Both the position numbers and the translations under genes were made by a program. A DNA stretch of 64,000 bases, from assembly GCA_021029095.1 (NCBI GenBank), contig JAJOHG010000044.1:208064-272063 (forward strand). The letters run 5' to 3'. The notes under the pieces were generated by a model, which searched no databases, was not told the origin of the DNA, and was given only the letters and a program-made list of their open reading frames with translations. Below, one piece after another: positions 36,332 to 49,500 of the stretch; position 1 is the stretch's first letter, and every line of letters starts with the position of its first letter. This DNA is from Phellopilus nigrolimitatus. Its lineage: Eukaryota > Basidiomycota > Agaricomycetes > Hymenochaetales > Hymenochaetaceae.

Positions 36332-38250
36332 GCTAGGTAAGTGGAAGCAGTGAAAGCCAGATGCGAAATATGCAAAGCGGTGGCGGAATGAAGGAACGCT
36401 GAGGCCGAGCGAGTATGCTTACGCTCGACCCGCACCCCTTTTGCCCCTTTGGGATGTAGCGAGTTCAATAAGCCACATACAGATTGGCGGCTTCAAAATA
36501 ACGTCGAAGTATATACACTATTGCGCAATAAGGAATTCAACAGGTATAAGGAGTACATTACACACAATTTATCAGATACTGAGACTGCAAGTAAAGCTAG
36601 ACATCTCACGAGGCGACCCGCATAAGATCACGTGCTACTGTCTAACGGTCAAGCTCGTTTAGGAACTTCCGCTTCAAACTATGAACATGAATTTATATGT
36701 GGGGTGCCCACATATTAGAGGGGGAGCGAAGCGTGTGTGACTAAGGCTTATTCTGAGCTCTTTCATTTTAGGTTTCTATAACCATTGAATTAATATTTTC
36801 AGTGTGATGTATTTGGAAGTTCCACTAGTAATGTCAGCTTTCAATGTGCAGAGAGGACGGCCCAAGATGCAGCCAAAGCAAGTTCTCACGTAAGGGGCCA
36901 CACAGTCCCAGGTCACGTGATGCGCTTTCGGGAGGCGGTGAGTCCGATTTTTTTCTCATTAGATCTTATTTAATTTTGTAAGCAGAGCGCAAAAATTATT
37001 TGCTAAGATCAAGAGTTGAAGTGTGGAAGGAGGAAAGTAACAGGAGAGAGAAAGCAAGCATACATGCAGCGGCTCGCAGCATCATAATCAGTTCTCAGAG
37101 TCAGAATCTCACGGAGAGGGCTGCCTCATGCGGCTGGTCACGTGATAGGCTTTGGGAATCCTATCATGGTGATTCACTCCCCAAATATTTTAAACAATAT
37201 TTTTTATAAGAAAAAGTACAGAGTTTATTTGCTATGCTCAGGAGTACAAGTTTCTTTTCGCGGAGGGAGGGAGAGAAAGAGAAGGGAGACGTCGAGGGGC
37301 ACGCACCATAACGACCAGTTCTCACGGGGGGGGGGGCCACACAGCCACCCCGTGCAAAGTCACATGATCTGTTTTTTGGAGCCCCCTATCCGTGTAAATG
37401 GGAGCTTCGCTCCCAATAATCCACAACAGACCACGGAATTATCATACAACATCTCTAACTCAAAGCCGCGCACTCAATTTCACTCCCGTTATACCTAAAG
37501 GCACTCCGTAAAGCTTCTGGGCTCCTTCATCCAATTTTCTGGGGCAGTAATACACTTATCGCTCTCCAGTATCGGATTCCGACCTTTTCCACTCAAGGCA
37601 ATTTATCCAATCAGAAACACGGGCTACTATTTTCGTCGACAACAAGCGTGCTTCAAGGAGGCAATTCCTCATTGATCCAATGGAGTGTAAATGCCTAAAA
37701 TGTCAAGATTCGGGCGAATCCGTCGACAGGTTCAATCGACAGGCACAACATATCTCACCTTTGGTCTCTGACTTGTCACCGCCGTACCTCCGCTACTCGT
37801 GCTGGTTTTCACAAAAAAGGAAACGCGTATACTGTATCTGGGTACATCTTCCTAAAACAACAGGAGAATTAACTGAGAGGACGATGAGTCGAACGTTTGT
37901 ATGCATCGTAAAATAAGTGGCACCGCGACGACTCATCTTTAGCATTTATGCCTGCACAGAAACAGTTGCTCCTCGTTGGCTACGGTGTGTCAGACAGCTT
38001 AAGCGACTAGTTTTTCCCACAGCGCTCATGAGAAGCACAGCGAGAAGACAATTACTTGTGTAGATCACTGCTGACTTTGCACCCGCATCTTCGATCAGGA
38101 TCTAAATGCGATGAAGATGTTGTCGGGTACCGACCAGGAAGTCGAGAAGTTTAAAGAGGTACAAACCGTAATCATCCAATGTTTCCGCGGACCTCAACCT
38201 TGCGACAACCACCAAAATCTGTTTTCAGGTTTACTTAGGAGCCCAACAAT
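36332..38250. other. AT-rich intergenic region with repeats
   Basis: About 1.9 kb without a supported gene between VMA4 and the oxidase gene. Its main structure is a set of degenerate repeats (36881-37395). A short palindrome, GGGAGCTTCGCTCCC, lies near 37401, and the related words GGGGGAGCGAAGCG occur near 36720. No transposase is visible. Confidence 0.5.
36881..37395 (+). repeat. Three degenerate tandem repeats of about 223 bp carrying TCAC(G/A)TGA
   Basis: Each unit starts AGTTCTCA (36881, 37090, 37317). An 8 bp palindrome TCACGTGA follows at 36913 and 37138, with the variant TCACATGA at 37360, giving spacings of 225 and 222. TTTNGGGAG-like words come next. The first two units also share ATTTGCTA preceded by an A-rich stretch, and a purine-rich GGAGGGAGNGAGAAAG block. 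Similarity is low, so the array is old. CACGTG is an E-box core. Confidence 0.6.
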
Positions 38251-40355
38251 ATGTACTTTACCATCGTCGCTGTCACGATGCTGGTTCTTGGGATAGTAGT
38301 ACTCGATGCTTTCTCAAAGCCTATTGAGACTGAAAAAGGGGTTTCCGCCGCAAACAAGGCTTGCCAGTCACTGGAGAAGACCTTTCCACAGCTTGTCTCT
38401 TTTCCCGGTAGGAGATTAAACCAGGCCATTACACTGTGTTGTCGCCTATAGGTTTGCTAACAACGTTCTTCCATGGAATTTAGGCTCAGAACAATTTGCT
38501 GACGACGTCGAGCATTGGACGGTATCGAGCGAGCAAAACGCAACTTGTTCTATTGAGCCACGGAGCGCTTCTGATGTTAGCACTATAGTCAGTGCTTGCT
38601 ATTGAACATTATTTGTCTCCCTCAATGCTGAAACCGTTTGGAAAATAAGATGCAACTGATAGGCAGAACAGATATACGAGCGCCTTTTGCGGTGAGTCCA
38701 GTCAAACGATATAAAGCTTGACTCATAATTGAGACCTTTGAATTCGTTTGACGTGATAAAGGTCAAATCTGGGGGACATGCGTATAACTTTGGCCATAGC
38801 TCAACGCCAGGCGTGCAGATTTCGCTGTCGCGTCTCAACGATTTGGTTTACGACGAGGCTCAAGGCACCGTGACCATCGGCATGGGACTAACTTGGGACC
38901 AGGTTTATGAGCGACTTGAGCCTTTAGGTGTGATGGTTGCTGGAGGGCGAATCAACGGTGTCGGTAAGCATAATCCATGCTTTTCGATATATATTTGGTT
39001 CACTAAGCCTGTGGCGCTGTAACTCATCAGGAGTCGGAGGGTTGAGTCTAGGCGGAGGATACTCATGGAAAACAAACCAATATGGTCTTACTATAGATAC
39101 AATTGTCGCACACGAGGTCGTTCTTCCTTCGGGCCAACATGTGAACACCACGAATACATCCTATCCAGACCTTTTCTTTGCACTCAAGGTAAGGCTTCAA
39201 ATTTGTCAGGGGTAGCAAGACTCAGGCACTGAACTCAGTATTGCAATTATATAGGGCGGACTAAACAATTTTGGTATTGTTACCAAGATTACTTACGAAG
39301 CCCACTCTCAATCACTTGTTTATGTCAGTTGGACAGTTAATCTTTGAATATTGAAGCAGTTAATCCTTGGAATCAAGGGTGGTTCACTCACGTATAACTT
39401 GGATGTCATCGATCGGGTGAACAGCGCCGTGAGCAACTTCTCGCAAAACAACACAGACCCAAAGGCCCAAATGATTGTCTCATATAATGCTATTTCCAAC
39501 CAAGTCAGTGATAAAGAAAAAGAAGATAATAGTCAATTCGCTCTCACCGCTCCACAATCAATTCAGTTTATAGCCACTGTGTTTCCTTTTTACGATGGAC
39601 CAACACCTCCAGCAGGCATATTCGATCCTTTTCTGGCTATACCCTCAGAGGCGTCAGATGTCACGACACGAACTTTTGTCGATTTCATGTCCACGTTCGG
39701 GCAAGGCGATCTCGGTATCGGTTCATTTGGGTGGGATGCTTGTCTTGTCACAATATTGCGCGTAGATAACTGACTTAAAGGTCTTTAAGAATCGCACAGC
39801 ATGTTATTCCAGTCGAGCAGTATACATTATCTTTGCTTGATGAGATGGTAACGCAGGTCATTGCCTTTGGGGCACGATTGACAGAGCAGAACAATGGATC
39901 GAAGGTCATCGTAAGCGTTTCACCCGAACCTTTTCTGAAACCGTTCTCCCATTCGCGCGGTGGTGCGTACCCTCATTCGTCCAGCCGGCAAGTGACCCCC
40001 GCGTCGCCGTTCATCGCGTACCAAACAGATCCCGATCTACCGCTTGGTACGTTTTGAGCCAACTGGATACAACTGAACTCATAATGACGCACATATCTGT
40101 CTATCAGCCTCCCAGGCCGCCAGACATGCATCGTTTGCGAGTGAGATAAAACAATTCTCGTATACTATCCAAGCACGAGCGGTCTTGGAAGGATTAAGCC
40201 GATGGGATGACATACTCTACCCGAACTACGCACTCGCTGATACGCCGCTGGAATTGCTATATGGGTCAAATCTGGAGCGCTGCAAGATGCTTGCTGCTAG
40301 ATACGACCCTGAAAAAATAATGAGCTTGGCCGGAGGGTTTCACTTCGAATCTTAA
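38251..40355 (+). CDS. Berberine-bridge-enzyme-type FAD-linked oxidase, secreted
   Basis: The start at 38251 gives a signal peptide (VAVTMLVLGIVVLDAFS). The PCMH-type FAD domain follows: ATCSIEPRSASDVSTI, the covalent-FAD motif VKSGGHAYNFGHSS (His anchor, about 38763-38800), then VTIGMGLTWDQVYERLEPLG, VAGGRINGVGVGGLSLGGGY and LNNFGIVTKITY. The position of the second (Cys) FAD bond of classical BBE enzymes is occupied by GGRINGVGVGG, so a single His bond is expected. The substrate domain follows, and the C-terminal BBE motif reads YPNYALADTPLELLYG, then LAARYDPEKIMSLAGG, with a stop at 40353-40355. Exons are separated by short introns, some with uncertain joints near 38600-38760 and 39770-39830. 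Likely substrates are sugars or secondary metabolites. It stands alone, without a visible biosynthetic cluster. Confidence 0.85.
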
Positions 40356-41611
40356 TGCGTGCGGGATCGGTAGTTAGTGCTGACTGATATAGTGCTTCCA
40401 ATGTTTAATTTACAATCCAAGATCTGCACTTTTTTGACCTTTTTTAGATAAGAATGCACTCACTTAAGGCTTTAACGCATTATATATATATCAAAATCTT
40501 TCTGTCATCGCTCAGCATTAGTGTGGCTGGCAGCCTTCCATGGACAGGTCGAACATTTTTTTTTCATTTCCATCTTATGTTGCCCTCTCTGCCCTACCCG
40601 ATTTTGAGCATGCGCTCTCGACTATGAGATCAAATCTCGCAGACGTATTTGCCAAACTCCCTATACCTGCAAAGCGACAATTCCATCCGATAAACACAAT
40701 ATGGAACTGCGCTAAGACATTGGAGCATATTTAGAAGCGGTAGGGGATTTAGACGTGCACCAAGCCGCGCAGACGCCAGCGCAATAGATTATTCGAAGAA
40801 AAGGAGCGGCTTGATTTCAGTAAGTAGGCGAAACCAGGGAAAGGCCGAGGCCAAGGGGTAAAAGGTGGCAAGGAGGCGGTGAACATGACGAGCAAGGGCG
40901 GATGACGAGGGCTTGCATGGATATATCGTGCGGGTTGAAGAATGTGAGAGCGCAATGAACATTGGCGGTCGCAATGGAATAAGGGCAGAGATGCCGCGGA
41001 TTTCTGTGTGGTAATGTGCCAGAAAAAAAGACAGGACAGTAAATTAATGCTATGCATAGAGCATGTACACGGATGACCAGACAGAAAAAGGGAAGAGGGA
41101 ATGGCAAGGAATGGGATGTTTAAACGCGGCATTGTGCAGCAAATGAGGATGGATGACGATAGCACGGGAAACAGATGCAAAAACACAAAGCTGAAGGAGA
41201 ATAGGAGATGGGAAAGTTGTAAAACAACGGGAAAAAAGTGAGAGGAGAGGTGAATGGCGAAAAATGAATTGGATAGGCAAGAGCACGAATGCAAAGGGGG
41301 TATGGATGCCCGGTTTCTGGTCCATTGCAAAATGCTGCTGACGAAACTCATTGACAGAGATTGAGGCTCGAGCCCATCAGCCACTGGGCATTATGTGGTT
41401 GCGTTTATCGTAAGAAACGCATATCCGAGAGACGGGCTCGTGTATTTGGCTTGAAGAGCATTCGCAGGGTGAGGATGTAGTTCGCTCGCAATGAAGTACT
41501 GCGCGAATCTGAATAAGCCATCGTTTAAGCCAGTGCCCATAGCGCTCACCTTCGGAGCCCTTTTGACACAACGGATCGCCACCACCAATTCCTATTCACA
41601 CCGCTCCACTC
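40356..41611. other. Intergenic region between the oxidase and SPG1
   Basis: About 1.25 kb. A 211-codon minus-strand frame (40749-41384) covers a purine-rich plus-strand stretch. It is a run of Ser, Leu, Phe, His and Pro without domain features and looks like a by-product of composition. Nothing else is supported. Confidence 0.45.
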
Positions 41612-42452
41612 TTAGACGTCCACGTACAGTAGTATTGGCTCGCCCACGCCCTCAATCTCTGGAATGACGCATTTCAGATCGAATGCCTTCGCGAGCACGA
41701 TCTTGAAGATCTTCTGAACATTGATTGACGCTGACGTCGAGCAAAATATTAGTGATGCGTGCATCGCTTTCGCGAACTTCTTCGCCTGAGGAAAAATAAG
41801 AAATGAAGCTCAAATTTAAAACGAAAGACAGAGCCGCGCACCTGCTTCGTGATTTCCTCCTGCTCATCTCGAGGAAACGTCGCGAACACATCATATTTTG
41901 TGCCGATTAAAAATGGAATTGCGGTCTTGTTAAATCCCCGCGCCTGCCGATACCACTCCTTCACTGAGTTGAGGGTCGATTTTCGTGACAGGTCAAACAT
42001 GAAGAGGATGGCGACCGAATCATTGCACACCAACGGGAGCATGTTCACGAATTCGCGCTGACCGCCAAGATCCCATATAGAAAACGTGATCGTCGTCCGC
42101 CTGACTGAAATCGTCTTCTCCATAAAGTTGACGCCCAGCGTCTGAATGTAGTCTTCGTCAAAGCTGCCTTCGACATACTTGACCATCAGACTCGTTTTGC
42201 CGATTTGGGAGTCGCCCACCATCCCGACCTTGATGACGACGCTAGAACGATGAACGCGGCAAATCAGTCACCATGCGACATAGCACCACGTAAAGTTTAG
42301 CATGATTGCTAATCGTACCTGTTCTTCTCGTCACCACCCTCAGACCCATGAACGTTCATGCTCGCACTCAAGCCCATCATACTGCTTGCGCGACTGCTTG
42401 CTCGTGATCGTGCGCCTGAGCCTGACGCTACCGAGGATGTTGGAGTGGACAT
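41612..42452 (-). CDS. SPG1: Septation-initiation GTPase (Spg1/Tem1 family)
   Basis: Ras-superfamily GTPase at the head of the septation initiation / mitotic exit network, acting at spindle pole bodies. The start at 42452 gives a Ser-rich N-terminal extension ([19 protein letters not shown]) before the G domain. G1 is [11 protein letters not shown]3 is WDLGGQ, and the G4 position is GTKYD, the variant typical of Spg1/Tem1 rather than NKx[20 protein letters not shown] and [18 protein letters not shown] are also family-typical. The last exon reads [20 protein letters not shown] (G5), ending PILLYVDV at 41612. There is no C-terminal CAAX box, as expected. Introns lie near 42240-42320 and 41785-41842. 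No frame break was seen. Confidence 0.93.
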
Positions 42453-44970
42453 AGCTTGACGCAGACTTTAGACGAAGATTATAAAATACCTGCACCAGCA
42501 CAGGACAGCATCATTTGATCAGACGCTCCCTATTGCTGATTGAAAAAGACAAGAAGGCACGCACGAATATAGAGAAAAAACGAAATGAAAGGGAAAACCA
42601 AACCAGAAAGACCCAAGACGCGCTCTAACTTGACGGAGTTGATGGCCGGATTTTGGACAATGAACCCGCGCTCAGCGAAAAGCGGGGGACTTGGATTGGA
42701 AAGAACGTCGGACGTCGTCAGCCGAAGTCGTTGTCGTCGACGAAGACGATGAACGACGAGAGAACAACGAGCAGAAGGTGAATGGAATGGGTTCGATCGT
42801 GTACAGTTCGCGACTGTCACCAACACAGATGGTGTCCCACGCTTCGCTAAATACCGATCTACCAATGATTTCTTGTATCCTTTCCCTCTATTTTTTCTGC
42901 TAAAGACTTCTCATTGAAGACGATAGATATTTTTAAGGGAGCGAAGAAATATGTTCTAGCTCTACGAAGTTCTCTTTTATACTATTTTCTCGCTGAAATA
43001 GGACGACAGACACCAAGCAACTACGCCCACCACGGAGGCTCATCAATTGTTTCCCGAAGATACCAGTCAAAGTAAATCAATAAATCTAGTCTCACTGAAG
43101 TATGTATGTTCAAAGCCCCGAACGAGCAACATGAGAGCATTCGGAAGATTCTCTTCAGTTTGTTGATAGAGAGATTCTGCAGAATTAAGAGGGACGGAGG
43201 TTTTTATGAATGCTGTCTGGTCAGTTTCCTGATACGAGCGAGATATGACTTGATCGGATTCTTTCAGATCATAGGCCTTATTAGACTTTAACCTGCATGT
43301 CAGGGTTACGCTTGTCAAGCTCTTCGGATTCTTCTCGTAAAGAGTGCTGACATTGAGAGGCGTGGAAGGGATTAAGGGTCGCGAAAACCATGTCGGGAGC
43401 GAAAACTTGAATTTTTTGCTTTCGAATTGCCACCACAGTGATTTGACAGGATAGGTGTATAACTGCGTCGTGCAGATATGCGTGCGAAGCCGATATACAT
43501 ATACAGAGGCTGAGCAGAACATTTTTGTTGAAACCCAAATCATCAGGACTCAGGTAGGGCGATGAACTCGTGTCTGGCCACTCGGATTATCTCCAAGGGG
43601 GTCATAAGGGTCAATGATGCCTACATATATGAGATAGAAAGGATCATCGCGCAATCTTGCCGAATGAGCAGATCAAAATTGAATCATATACCTCCAGAGT
43701 GATGATATCAATGTCATCAGTTCTGGTAGCTGAGCTGTGGAGGAAAAATGCTCAAGGGATACGAGTCTGTCTCAGACCAATTTTTTGACATTAGGGTCCA
43801 TGCATATGCCGTTGTGTGAATGAGACTCAGTGCTTTTCTGAACTTCATGGAACGAAACCGGAAAAGATCGACGCGCACAGCCACATCCATTCTGACAAAG
43901 GTTTCTCAAATAACCGATGACCGGTTTGGAAGCGACGCTACATCGTTCCCGGTTTCATTACTCATTACAAGTGCTTGCTATGCGCCCATGAGTGTTTTGA
44001 CTTTCGCTATCATCAAGAGCTGGATACTCGATTCTTTCTTGATTTTTTTGATCACACTCCTGACTAGTCTCGACGCGCAGATGCATATGATCTCTTGTGA
44101 ACGTGGAATGGAATGTGCTCAGACTTTTGACCATGTGCCGTTGCGCTGCAAGTTTGAGGCAAGTGTAATGTATATGTGCTAGATTCTCAAAGTTTCTGTT
44201 CGAAACGACTCCTCTGTTACTTTTCATTATGACCCACTCAAGTTTTCGCGCACGCGATGAGCCGGTCATGTTGCGTCTATATGAAGAATTGAGTGTTTGC
44301 TGGCATTGTCTGGAATGCTCTGTGACTCTCATCGTGCTTAGCAAGATTGCAGATGCATATTGATGCGTACTTACTCACAGGCCGGTGAAACCATCTTCTT
44401 CATCTCTTTGCACAATCGAAAAAAAGAGACCGATTCCTTTGTTGCGATGGAAACGTTTACTCATGACGGTCTGCAAAGCACGAGCGCCTTCCGCTCTATC
44501 ACCAAAGCAGGAACCACGCTTCAACTAGCCACGAACGGAGACCATTCGGCGGTCCAGACCAAAATCGGACTTCTTTGCTTCCGGTCTCTCAAAGTGCACT
44601 CAGCTCAGAGATTCCGTACCTGCACTAGTAATTTCCGAAACCAGCTGTCTACTGGTATGCACCTTACGCGATGTACATCGTCTCTCCTGCGATGTCTTGT
44701 CAGCAAACGCAAGGAACTCCGGTTTTGTGCTCCCCTTGGCCCGCAAAGACATATTAATAAACCTCACGTTTGCTGAAAGAGTTCTGGTGACCGAGATGCC
44801 TCTCCCTTTGACCTGCTCGTCTTCTGTTCTCATTTGTTTCAACAAGCTCTGAATTTCTTTTCTGCTATATTATTTGAATCGTATAAGAAGCAACTGAAGT
44901 TGGCCTTCACCGCACACTATCCTCCCTACTGAACAGTTTTCCATCTACATAACAACACATCTTTATCGCT
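42453..44970. other. Gene-poor interval between SPG1 and the first GH18 gene
   Basis: About 2.5 kb. Frames of 70-160 codons exist on both strands (for example minus 43067-43543 and plus 43820-44182) but show no signal peptide plus domain, no motif and no convincing splicing pattern. The first part should be the SPG1 promoter and 5' leader; the last 100 bases are the leader of the GH18 gene. I cannot exclude a fast-evolving gene here. Confidence 0.4.
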
Positions 44971-46317
44971 ATGCTTTGGAAAGCGTTGACCTCTTCGGCT
45001 ATTCTTTTGGCTACCCTTTCTTCTGTGACTTTGGTTGCGGGCATACCAGCTACTGACCCGAGCTCATGCTTACCGACTTCGAATACTACTTCCCCGAGTG
45101 ATCCTTCGTCTAACAACACCTCTACAAACACTAACAGCACCTCTACGAACACTAACAGCACTACTTCAATTAATGGAACATCTTCATCAGGCCCTCAATT
45201 CGTCGTCTACAGCGATAATTGGGTGACTGGCACCCTTCCCAATGTGTCCCAAGTTGAAGGGTACACGGTTTTGTAAGTGCCGTTCTCCGGCCCTCTCATA
45301 TATTTATTTTCCAACCATGTTCTCGGCCTTTCTTTTTGTAGCGCACTTTCCTTCCTTTTAAGCACAGGCGCCGTCGACCAGGCGCAGGGCTGGGCACAAC
45401 TTGATGAGAACACACGTAATGAACTGAAGAGTAAGTACAATGCCGCGGGCATTAAGGTCGTCGTCTCTGCGTTTGGTTCGACGGAGACGCCTACGACCGC
45501 AGGTGCGGACGCCACGAAGGTCGCCGGAGACATGGCGACATGGGTGAAACAGTACGGTCTGGACGGGATAGACGTCGACTACGAGGATCTCGCGGCGATG
45601 AATGCTGGCGATGGTAAGGCAGGAGGAGTGGTTGTCTACGTTCACGACGACCCTTAGGGGCCAGTTGCCGCAGGGACAATACATCTTGACGCATGCTCGT
45701 ACGTGGTCTTTCTTTGATTTGTGCAGAGGAACTGAGGTTCACATCTACTTTTATAATTGTTAGCTCTTGCACCATGGTTCTCAACTCAAGGATTTAAGAG
45801 TGGCGCGTACCTGACAGTCAACAAGAATGTCGGAGACATGATTGACTGGGTGAGTCAATGTTTATATAGTGCCTATAATACCCTAAATTTCCTTTTATTC
45901 TGCACACTTTCCTAGTATAATATTCAATTCTATAATCAAAACGAGTACAACGACTGCAACGGTCTGCTGACTGCAATCTTCCTCGACATGGCCCAAATCT
46001 TCCCTATTTGAAATTGCTGCATCTGGGATCGACCAGAATAAACTTATCATCGGAAAACCTGCGACGGCGGCGGACGCGACAAATGGCTACATCGCACCAG
46101 CTACGCTTGCCTACTTGCCTTCAGCAAGCGAAAGCAAAGGGCTGGAGCGGAGGTGCAATGGTCTGGCAGGTATGTTTTCGTGTCTTCAGTTTTTTGACTT
46201 TATTTCTATCAATACATATCCTGATTCTTTTCTTCTTTTTCTTCTGCGCAGTACCCACATGCTGACGCGACTTGGATCAAGACTGTGCGTTCCCAATCGT
46301 GGGCTGTAGGTCAGTGA
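44971..46317 (+). CDS. Short secreted GH18 glycosidase with Ser/Thr/Asn-rich linker
   Basis: The start at 44971 gives a signal peptide (LTSSAILLATLSSVTLVAG), then a low-complexity linker with repeated NTSTNTN units. The GH18 barrel begins PQFVVYSDNWV, with ALSFLLSTGAVDQAQGWAQL, GIKVVVSAFGSTETPT and the catalytic motif DGIDVDYED (DxxDxDxE, about 45560-45585). SGAYLTVNKNVGDMIDW, IQFYNQNEYNDC, LIIGKPATAAD and SGGAMVWQYPHAD follow, with a stop at 46315-46317. It is the divergent single-domain type seen in basidiomycetes, like the two tandem genes at 54-59 kb. Substrate could be chitin or N-glycan chitobiose. Four apparent one-base insertions (near 45626, 45980, 46112 and 46120) break the frame but flank perfectly conserved coding sequence. 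Confidence 0.88.
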
Positions 46318-46594
46318 GTCAGATTCTGAGTTTGACAGGCTTCAATGCAAATTTTACTGGGATTCGGAGTAAGTTGGAAATAGTCATCTGGGACTCAAAT
46401 ATATCATCTGTGTTGTGGATTCCCTTTTATTATATATGTGTGCAATAAATACCGTCACTTTGATAATTACTTGATTTTGCTCCATCGTTCTAAGTTCGGG
46501 TGCTCGGGGTCCAGGCGCGTGACCGTCTAGATCTGGCACCACCGAAATTTGAAGTCGCGTACTGCGTTCACTCTTGTATTTTGCACGTCTCGTT

Positions 46595-49500
46595 ATGAAC
46601 TCTAACGATCTTTTCTCATTTCTGGAGGACAAACAGCACGAAGAGGATGACGGAATGGAAGAGGATGCGGACGGTGATGTCGATCCCGACGCCATGGAGA
46701 CTGACGGCGCAGACAACGGACGGAAACGCAAGGCGAATGAAGACGCGCGACCGAACGGCGCGGAGAGGTCGGCAGGCGACGGCGTGATGGATGAGCAAGA
46801 GCCTGCGTCGAAAAAGCTGCGTATAGCATCGCCTGCGCCGGTCGTGGTAGACGAGTTCGAGACGGAGGCGAAGCGCGAGGTGGCCGCGAGTGCCGGGCTC
46901 ACCGGCGCCGTCGAGGCGGGCTCGCGTCTCGAGCTCAGGCATCAGGTGCGACATCAGGTTGCCGTTCCCCCAGGCTACGACTACACTCCGATCGCCAACC
47001 ACGTCCCCCCAGCGAAACCTGCGCGGGAGTACAAGTTCACGCTCGACCCCTTCCAGCAAGTATCGGTGCATGCTATCCAACGGAACGAGAGTGTGCTCGT
47101 CTCCGCGCACACGAGTGCCGGCAAAACCGTAGTGGCCGAATATGCCATAGCGAAGTGCCTTGAGAACAAACAACGCGTCATATATACCAGTCCGATCAAG
47201 GTACGTCTTTTTTTGTCTTTTTGCTACTGTCGTGTATTTGCGTATCTGCCCGTCTTATCACTAACATGTTTGTAGGCACTGAGCAATCAAAAATACCGAG
47301 AAATGCTGGCGGAATTTGGAGATGTCGGTCTAATGACGGGTGATGTTACCATAAACCCTACAGCGACATGTCTAGTAATGACTACCGAGGTTCGTACCAT
47401 TTCATCTATCCTTTTTTTTCGCTAACTTTCATGTAGATTTTGCGTTCAATGCTTTATCGCGGATCAGAGATCATGCGAGAAGTCGCCTGGGTTATTTTCG
47501 ACGAGATTCACTATATGCGCGACAAAGAGCGTGGTGTCGTTTGGGAAGAGACAATTATCCTGCTTCCCCACACTGTACGTTACGTCTTCCTCTCCGCCAC
47601 CATCCCAAATGCGATGCAATTCGCCGAGTGGATTTGCAAGTCACATGAGCAGCCATGCCATGTCGTCTACACCGATTTCCGCCCTACGCCGCTGCAGCAT
47701 TATCTGTTCCCAGCGGGAGGGGAGGGCATTTACCTAGTTGTGAACGAAAAAAGCGAATTCAGAGAAGATAACTTTGCTAAAGCCATGGGGACACTCATGG
47801 ATAGACAAGGCGACGATCCTGCGGACTCAAAGGCTGGAAGAGGACGAAAAGGGAAAACGAAAAAAGGAGGAACAGACAAGAAAGGTGGCGCAGACGTCGT
47901 CAGTTTTCGCTTTCAATTGACCAGTATCTTGCAGGTCCTTCGGATGTTTCGAAGATTATCAAAATGATTATGCTGAAAAACTTCAATCCCGTCATTGTAT
48001 TTGCGTTCAGCAAGCGGGAATGCGAAGCCCTTGCACTAACGATGTCCAAACTGGAGTTCAACACTGCGGAGGAACAGGACCTAATAACGAGTATCTTCAC
48101 CAATGCGATCGAGAACCTAGCGCCCGATGACCGACAGCTCCCGCAGATCGCGAACATTCTTCCGCTTCTCAAGCGCGGTATTGGGATTCACCACGGCGGT
48201 CTACTCCCTATCCTCAAGGAGGTCATCGAGATTCTTTTCCAGGAAGGCCTCATCAAGGTACTCTTTGCCACGGAGACGTTCTCCATCGGGCTCAACATGC
48301 CAGCGAAGACGGTCGTGTTTACGGACGTAAAGAAGTTCGACGGGCGCGAATTCCGGAATTTGTCTTCTGGCGAGTACATCCAGATGTCCGGCCGTGCGGG
48401 TAGGCGAGGCCTTGACGATCGCGGCGTCGTTATCATGATGTGCGATGAGAAGCTTGAACCAGGCGCTGCGAAGAACATGATCAAGGGAGAGGCGGACCGC
48501 CTGGACTCCGCATTTCACCTCGGTTATAATATGGTTCTTAACCTGATGAAGGTTGAGGGCATTAGCCCCGAGTTCATGCTTGAACGGTGTTTCTTCCAAT
48601 TTCAAAACAATTCGAATATACCGATGCTGGAAGAGGGTAAATATTTGCTTAATTGTCTTTCCTCTAAGGAAAAAAATTTGAGCGATTGTGACTAACCTCT
48701 TGATAGAACTCAAGAGGGCGGAGGAGAAGAAACAAACTTTTAAAATCCCTGACGAGAAGCTAGTTGCAGAGTATTTCGACTACCGCCAGCAGCTCGACCA
48801 AATGGGCGCAGATTTCCGAGAGGTCATAACACATCCTACTTACAGTCTTCCTTTCCTCCAGCCTGGCCGTCTTGTAAAAGTCAAGCACGAGAACCTCGAC
48901 TTTGGTTGGGGTGTGATCATCAACTACCAAAAACGTCTTCCACCAAAAGTTAGCCACATTTGTTTATTCTTTTTGACTGGAAGTTACTTTTCCTAAACTT
49001 ACATCCGTTAATAGAATCGTCCAATACCAAAAGATGATGACGTACCACCACACCAGCAATACATTGTTGATGTCCTTTTAAACTGCGCGAAGGGCTCTGT
49101 CCTCCCGAGAGAGCGCAACGTGACGACCGCGACGCCAGGCGGTGTGTTGCCCTGTCTTGCTGGAGAGAAGGGCGAGCCCTTGGTCGTGCCAGTTCTGCTT
49201 TCCACGATTGAAGGTATCAGTCTTATTCGAATATACCTACAGAAGGATATTCGGTCGTTGCAGGCGAGGGAAACGGTATGGAAGAGCGTGCTCGAGGTGC
49301 ATCGGCGGTTTCCCGACGGCATCACGCTACTCGACCCTGTGCAAAACATGGGTATAAAAGATGATAAGTTCAAGCAGCTTGTCAAGGTACGATTTTAAGC
49401 TATCGAATTCACAGCTTGCTTAGAAAAGTAATCATGCTTTCTTGATTTTTTCTAGAAAATCGAGGTGATGGAGAACAGGATGTTCACTAGTCCTCTGCAT

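Noticed and set aside
40749..41384. 211-codon minus-strand open frame
   Set aside because: Low-complexity Ser/Leu/Phe/His/Pro sequence produced by a purine-rich opposite strand; no domain, no splice or promoter logic, and overlapping frames look the same.
43067..43543. 158-codon minus-strand frame as a gene
   Set aside because: No family similarity recognised and no start context or domain; left as unsupported.
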